A stretch of DNA of 64,000 nucleotides from an uncultured Acetatifactor sp. (lineage in GTDB: Bacteria > Bacillota > Clostridia > Lachnospirales > Lachnospiraceae), in NCBI GenBank assembly GCA_910587555.1, contig CAJULV010000014.1, positions 10,280 to 74,279 on the forward strand, read 5' to 3'. Positions 60,344-64,000 of this stretch are shown here, piece by piece (the stretch's first letter is position 1; each line of letters opens with the position of its first letter). The translations under genes and the position numbers were made by a program. The notes beneath the pieces were generated by a model. That model was not told where the DNA came from. It saw nothing but the letters and a program-made list of their open reading frames with translations, and ran no database searches.

Positions 60344-62584
60344 ATGAAGGAAACAATCAGGCAAAGGCTGGCAAAAGCCGCAAAAACAGGGAAGAGGGCG
60401 GTCATTGCCATAGTCGCGGCGGCCGTATTGCTGGGCAGTACATGCTACGCCGAAGCGGCAGGCATAGAAGACGTTTTTGACGAACACTACTATGCGGATA
60501 TGTACCCGGACCTGAAGGCCGCATTCGGCTATGACAGGGCGTCTCTGTTAAGGCATTTCAAAAGATTTGGGCTTTCAGAGGGCCGGGTAATGAACGAGAT
60601 GATTGATGTAGTTAAGTACAGGGAGATGTACCAGGATCTCCAGGATGCGTTTGGGGACGACTGGGATGCCTATATTGAGCATTATCTTGTCTACGGAGCC
60701 TTTGAACACAGGGACAGCGGCACCGGCTTTGACCCCGTGGATTATCTCGGAAGGTACGAGGATTTGAAGGAGGCCTTTGGGGATGACATACTGGCTGCCT
60801 ACAGGCATTACAGGGAGTACGGGAAGAAGGAAGGCAGGGAGGCAAGGAGCGAGGCCGTGGTGAGAGCCGAACAAGGATGGGCGATGGAATACGAGGAAGA
60901 GGACGATGATGAGGAGCCTGCACCTACGGAAGTGCCTGTACCCACAGAGGAACCTGCACCTACGGAAGCGCCTGTGCCTACGGAGGAACCCGCGCCCACG
61001 GAGGAGCCTTCAACGCCGGGGACGGAGGAATTTGTGATTCAGAGTGTGGAGGTTATGGGCAGCGGCCGTATCCGGGTCACCTTGAACCGGAAGACGGAAC
61101 AGCCGCTTGCGCTGGAGGCGTTCAGCATCATATGCAACAGCGGCGGTTCCGACATGACGATTCTGTCCGTGTCTACCGAGGACAATATGGTTTATGACCT
61201 GTCAACGACCTATTACAGGGATCAGGAATACGATTTACAGATTACCCTTGCCGACGGTACGGCAATATCCAAGGTGTTTACCTACAGGACGGACTGCGCG
61301 CAGATCGCGGGCATTAACGCTGTCCGCACCAGTGCAACTGAGGCCACGATTACCTACAATTCCAACGAACCGGGTTATTTTTATTATGTTCTGAGGGAAA
61401 ACGGGCAGAGTGTGGCGCGTGCGGAGGCTTCCCTGGTGGAAGTCAGCGAAGCGGCGGAACCTACGGAAGCGGATGTTATCAGTGAGGGTATCAAAACGGA
61501 GATGAAGCAGCATGTGAATGCAATCACTGTGACCGGCCTGTCCGACGGCATGTCCTATACCATGTATTATGTGGCCGTCAATACGGAGGGGGCATCCACG
61601 CTGGTACACAGCCTTTCCATTGGCAGCAATGTCCATGAGGAGACGGCGGGTGCGATCAAGGGAGCCAAGGCGTTTGCGGAGAGGCTGAACGACAGCGAAT
61701 TTCTCTATGGTTTTGAGATAGAGCTGGAAGCCGCTACTTCGGAGGCACTGTCCCTGGAGCAGTTTCATATAAGCTGCCCGCTGAACGAGACAGAACTGGG
61801 AGAAGTCAGGACCTCGGATAACAAGACTTACCGTGTGTATATGAAGAGGGGAACCATACCCAAGGGCAATAATACCTATACCATATTGATCAATATGAAG
61901 GACGGGACACAGCTGAAAGGTACGTGCTATCTGGATTTGGAGGCGCCTCAGGTCAGCGTTTGGGAATTTGAGTGGACAGATACGAATACGGTGAAGGTCA
62001 CTGTGAACTCCAACGAAGCGGGCTATCTCTACTATGCGATTCAGGATACGGTAGAGGGAGAGGGTACCATCGAAGGCAAGGATCCCTCTCAGATTTATGC
62101 CAACGGAACGAGAATCGAGATGGGATACGGTAAAAATTATATCACCGTCCAGGGCGTCCGTGAGGGGCAATGGTTCTGCTGTGCCTCGGAGGACAACATG
62201 GAAAACAGGGAGGATTTTTATACCTACGAGAAAATTCCTCCGTATACCGCCCCAGATCCGGACGAGGATAAATGGCCCCAGATAAGCAGTGTGACAGTCT
62301 TGAGCGATAAGTCGCTGAAGGTGGTATTCGACAAATCGCTGGATGGGTTTTACTATGAGAATAATGAAACACAGATCAGCGGGCTTAGCGGAAAACCAGG
62401 GATTAGCAAAACTGAAGGATCCGAGGGAGGTTTGGAAAACAATGTGCTGAACCTGTCTATATACAATGGTATTACCATACCTGAAGGCAAGCATACTCTG
62501 ACAATTGTTCTATATGAGCTTGATGAGGAAGACTATATTATTGAGACAAAACGCAAGGAATTAACTTATGATTTCACCAGGTAG
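60344..62584 (+). CDS. Secreted modular protein with YPDL repeats, Pro/Thr/Glu stalk and beta-sandwich domains
   Basis: A 746-residue exported protein of unknown function. A signal peptide (basic start, AIVAAAVLLGSTCYAEA, cleavage near residue 38) is followed by three helical repeats of about 47 residues (41-180), each of the form YY-x3-YPDLKAAFG ... HF-x2-FG-x2-EGR. A Pro-Thr-Glu stalk (PTEEPAPTEAPVPTEEP, about 194-225) follows, then three or four beta-sandwich (Ig-like) modules; NSNEPGYFYYVLREN and NSNEAGYLYYAIQD show two are homologous. No LPXTG or membrane anchor is seen, so it is either released or wall-bound through its repeats. AAAGGAGG precedes the ATG. Monocistronic, with its own promoter and terminator. 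Confidence 0.8.
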   Translation: MKETIRQRLAKAAKTGKRAVIAIVAAAVLLGSTCYAEAAGIEDVFDEHYYADMYPDLKAAFGYDRASLLRHFKRFGLSEGRVMNEMIDVVKYREMYQDLQDAFGDDWDAYIEHYLVYGAFEHRDSGTGFDPVDYLGRYEDLKEAFGDDILAAYRHYREYGKKEGREARSEAVVRAEQGWAMEYEEEDDDEEPAPTEVPVPTEEPAPTEAPVPTEEPAPTEEPSTPGTEEFVIQSVEVMGSGRIRVTLNRKTEQPLALEAFSIICNSGGSDMTILSVSTEDNMVYDLSTTYYRDQEYDLQITLADGTAISKVFTYRTDCAQIAGINAVRTSATEATITYNSNEPGYFYYVLRENGQSVARAEASLVEVSEAAEPTEADVISEGIKTEMKQHVNAITVTGLSDGMSYTMYYVAVNTEGASTLVHSLSIGSNVHEETAGAIKGAKAFAERLNDSEFLYGFEIELEAATSEALSLEQFHISCPLNETELGEVRTSDNKTYRVYMKRGTIPKGNNTYTILINMKDGTQLKGTCYLDLEAPQVSVWEFEWTDTNTVKVTVNSNEAGYLYYAIQDTVEGEGTIEGKDPSQIYANGTRIEMGYGKNYITVQGVREGQWFCCASEDNMENREDFYTYEKIPPYTAPDPDEDKWPQISSVTVLSDKSLKVVFDKSLDGFYYENNETQISGLSGKPGISKTEGSEGGLENNVLNLSIYNGITIPEGKHTLTIVLYELDEEDYIIETKRKELTYDFTR

Positions 62585-62701
62585 GGCATGACTACAGGAT
62601 CATTTACAATCTGTCCCATGGAGGCGGCAATTTGACTTGGAGGCGCCGATTTCCGGCTTTGGAGATAAAAGCGGCGCGGCATGAAAAGCTGCCGAATCAT
62701 T

Positions 62702-62757
62702 GGCTTTTGCGGAAGGATATCGGAAAAGGCACGATATCTTCCTGCAGAAGCCTTTTT
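62702..62757 (+). terminator. Long intrinsic terminator
   Basis: GGCTTTTGCGGAAGGATATCG (21 nt, 62702-62722; listed only as positions for pairing) folds on CGATATCTTCC (62732-62742) and TGCAGAAGCC (62743-62752) with one bulge and one mismatch, then five Ts. It is about 120 nt after the secreted protein gene. Confidence 0.75.
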
Positions 62758-62818
62758 ATACACGCGGAAATCCCTTCAACCGATTTAGGCACGGAAACGG
62801 TTATGCCGGAATATTTTC

Positions 62819-62850
62819 GCAACGGTTCAGACAGGGCGCTGAATTGTTAC
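62819..62850. repeat. Short copy of the palindromic element
   Basis: GCAACGGTTCAG, 8 nt, CTGAATTGTTAC forms an 11-of-12 pair stem. The 18-bp core TTCAGACAGGGCGCTGAA is identical to the right end (reverse complement) of the 135-bp element at 32561-32695, and the 8 bp just left (TATTTTCG) match that element's left flank. Confidence 0.65.
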
Positions 62851-62882
62851 ATATTTTCAACGGAAAAACTGAAGGGGATTAC

Positions 62883-62911
62883 TTGACACATTCCGGGTTT
62901 GATTGTAGATT
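62883..62911 (+). promoter_or_regulatory. Sigma-A promoter for pth
   Basis: TTGACA (62883-62888), 17-nt spacer, TAGATT (62906-62911), with a leader of about 125 nt. Confidence 0.7.
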
Positions 62912-63041
62912 GTAATAGGGAGATCCCGAAGGGCGAAGCCATGGCGGCTTCTGCGGTTTTGCAGGGGGCTGCGGTATGTCGCTGCTGCCGCCCTGCAGGC
63001 GTTGGCGGGATTGTTAACAGCGTAGGGACAGGAGTATAAAA

Positions 63042-64000
63042 ATGTATATTATAGCAGGACTGGGAAATCCGGGCAGAGAATATGAGAATACAAGGCATAA
63101 CGTTGGCTTCTGCGTTCTGGAGAAGCTGGCGGCGGAGGAGAATATCTCCGTTCTGGAGAAAAGGCATAGGGCAATCATCGGAAAGGGGATGGTGTCCGGG
63201 CAGAAATGCATTTTGGCCAAGCCTCAGACATATATGAATCTAAGCGGCGAGAGCATACGGGAGCTGGTGAATTTTTATAAGGTGGACGAGGAGGCGGAGC
63301 TTATTGTCATTTCCGACGACATCAGCCTGGAACCGGGGCAGATACGCATCCGCAAGAAAGGCAGCGCAGGCGGGCATAATGGGTTGAAGAACATCATAGC
63401 CGTTCTGGGGCATGATACTTTTATCCGGGTAAAAATGGGAGTGGGAGAGAAGCCTGCGGGATGGGATCTGGCGGACTATGTGCTGGGCCGGTTTTCTGCG
63501 AAGGACAGGGAGTCCGTGGACGAGGCGGCGGGGAGGGCTGCAGATGCCATCCGCATGATAATTGCGGAGGGTCCGGACGCAGCCATGAACCGGTATAACG
63601 CATCTCCAAAGGGAGGCAGCGTCCCGAAGAAGGAGAAGAAATCGGTGCAGGGAGGCAGGGGTGCCGAAAGCGCGGAAGTGCATAAGGGAGAGTGCAGGGA
63701 ACCGGAAGTGAGCGTGCCGCAGGGCGGGGAGAGCAGAGCCGTTGGAAGCGCGGAAGTGCATAAGGGAGAGAGCAGGAAACCGGAAGCGGGCGTGCCGCAG
63801 GGCGGGGAGAGCAGAGCCGTTGGAAGCGCGGAAGTGCATAAGGGAGAGAGCAGGAAACCGGAAGCGGGCGTGCCGCAGGGCGGGGAGAGCAGAGCCGTTG
63901 AAAGCGCGGAAGTGCATAAGGGAGAGCGCAGGGAACCGGAAGTGAGCGTGCCGCAGGGCGGGGAGAGCAGAGCCGTTGAAAGCGCGGAAGTGCATAAGGG
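63042..64000 (+). CDS. pth: Peptidyl-tRNA hydrolase with C-terminal tandem repeats (3' truncated by window)
   Basis: Recycles peptidyl-tRNA. The core domain (residues 1 to about 186) is complete: GLGNPGREYENTRHNVGF with the catalytic His (H19) and Asn, KPQTYMNLSG, ISDDISLEPGQIRIR with the catalytic Asp, and GSAGGHNGLKNI. Pth normally ends about here (AMNRYN). In this gene the frame continues without a stop for at least another 134 residues: a Lys-rich linker (SVPKKEKKS), then 26-residue repeats (GSAEVHKGESRKPEAGVPQG..., four full and one partial) to the window edge. The tail is hydrophilic and probably disordered. GGAG precedes ATG 63042. The true end is outside the window. Confidence 0.92.
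   Translation, partial: MYIIAGLGNPGREYENTRHNVGFCVLEKLAAEENISVLEKRHRAIIGKGMVSGQKCILAKPQTYMNLSGESIRELVNFYKVDEEAELIVISDDISLEPGQIRIRKKGSAGGHNGLKNIIAVLGHDTFIRVKMGVGEKPAGWDLADYVLGRFSAKDRESVDEAAGRAADAIRMIIAEGPDAAMNRYNASPKGGSVPKKEKKSVQGGRGAESAEVHKGECREPEVSVPQGGESRAVGSAEVHKGESRKPEAGVPQGGESRAVGSAEVHKGESRKPEAGVPQGGESRAVESAEVHKGERREPEVSVPQGGESRAVESAEVHK
63669..64000 (+). repeat. 78-bp in-frame minisatellite at the end of pth
   Basis: Units begin at 63669, 63747, 63825, 63903 and 63981 (exactly 78 bp apart), each coding 26 residues. Units 2 and 3 are nearly identical; 1 and 4 share the variant GKGEC/ERREPEVSV-type changes. The array continues past the window. Confidence 0.95.

Larger units (their letters stand above)
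62585..63041. other. 457-nt gap: terminator, palindromic repeat copy, promoter
   Basis: No gene is supported. In order it holds a strong terminator (62702-62757), a short copy of the palindromic element (62819-62850), the pth promoter (62883-62911) and a GC-rich leader with several small inverted repeats (62920-63010). Confidence 0.6.

Noticed and set aside
62632..62886. 84-codon ORF upstream of pth
   Set aside because: It runs through a strong terminator hairpin and the palindromic element and lacks a ribosome site.
63240..63995. Minus-strand open frame with 26-residue repeats (MHFRAFNGSALPALRH type)
   Set aside because: It mirrors the pth minisatellite: a repeat period divisible by three keeps all frames without stops open. 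The pth sense frame has the conserved core.
63669..64000. CRISPR-like array
   Set aside because: The 78-bp units are contiguous with no unique spacers, code in frame with pth and have no cas genes nearby.

Overview
The window looks like a chromosomal segment of a moderately GC-rich, anaerobic, Gram-positive gut Clostridia, most likely family Lachnospiraceae. The grounds are the gene content (spoVG, a SleB-type hydrolase, glgC-glgD as an overlapping pair, ECF sigma with a multi-span zinc-finger anti-sigma, a metK SAM-I riboswitch), strong AGGAGG ribosome sites and sigma-A promoters (TTGACA-17-TATRAT), and protein families that I associate with Lachnospiraceae. No rRNA, tRNA, CRISPR array, prophage or transposase gene was recognised. 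Nearly all of the sequence is ordinary chromosomal backbone.

Layout. 1-7 kb: cell-surface and sugar-nucleotide genes (5'-truncated acyltransferase, GT-C membrane glycosyltransferase, UDP-sugar pyrophosphorylase, galE) and a hemolysin III-type membrane protein. 7-13 kb: small alarmone synthetase, a coiled-coil membrane protein, a flavin reductase-like protein, an M23 peptidase with LysM and G5 domains, and murA. 13-18.3 kb: a transglutaminase-like lipoprotein followed by a compact type IV pilus-like cluster (PilC, four small membrane-anchored pseudopilin-like proteins, PilT). 18.3-26 kb: SAM riboswitch-metK, dnaE, pfkA and a SpoU-family rRNA methyltransferase. 25.9-32.5 kb: a three-gene flavin/iron-sulfur oxidoreductase operon, an AraC regulator and a GH78 alpha-L-rhamnosidase. 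The last two transcription units on the minus strand share a near-duplicate promoter region. 32.8-36 kb: SH3/SleB hydrolase and an NfeD/SPFH pair. 36-40 kb: O-antigen-ligase-like protein and a GT-C enzyme. 40-45.2 kb: argF, birA, a small conserved protein, dusB, an unknown protein and greA. 45.4-52.4 kb: an exopolysaccharide or glycan assembly operon (CapD-type dehydratase, initiating sugar transferase, an epimerase-glycosyltransferase fusion, GT4, GT2). 52.5-57 kb: ECF sigma/anti-sigma pair and a Ca2+-type P-ATPase. 57-64 kb: glgCD, spoVG, a secreted repeat protein, and pth, which runs off the end.

How it fits together. GalE, the pyrophosphorylase, two GT-C enzymes, the ligase-like protein and the 45-52 kb operon all point to surface glycan synthesis. 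MurA, the M23 and SleB-type proteins and the lipoprotein point to wall metabolism. The most notable non-standard signals are: a 68-bp promoter module present twice around the AraC gene; in-frame minisatellites inside a ligase-like protein (33-bp units) and at the C-terminus of peptidyl-tRNA hydrolase (78-bp units); low-complexity inserts in the P-ATPase nucleotide-binding domain; a 135-bp intergenic palindromic element with a shortened second copy 30 kb away; and a repeat-and-hairpin leader before nfeD. No wholly new multi-gene defence or biosynthetic system could be established from the sequence alone.
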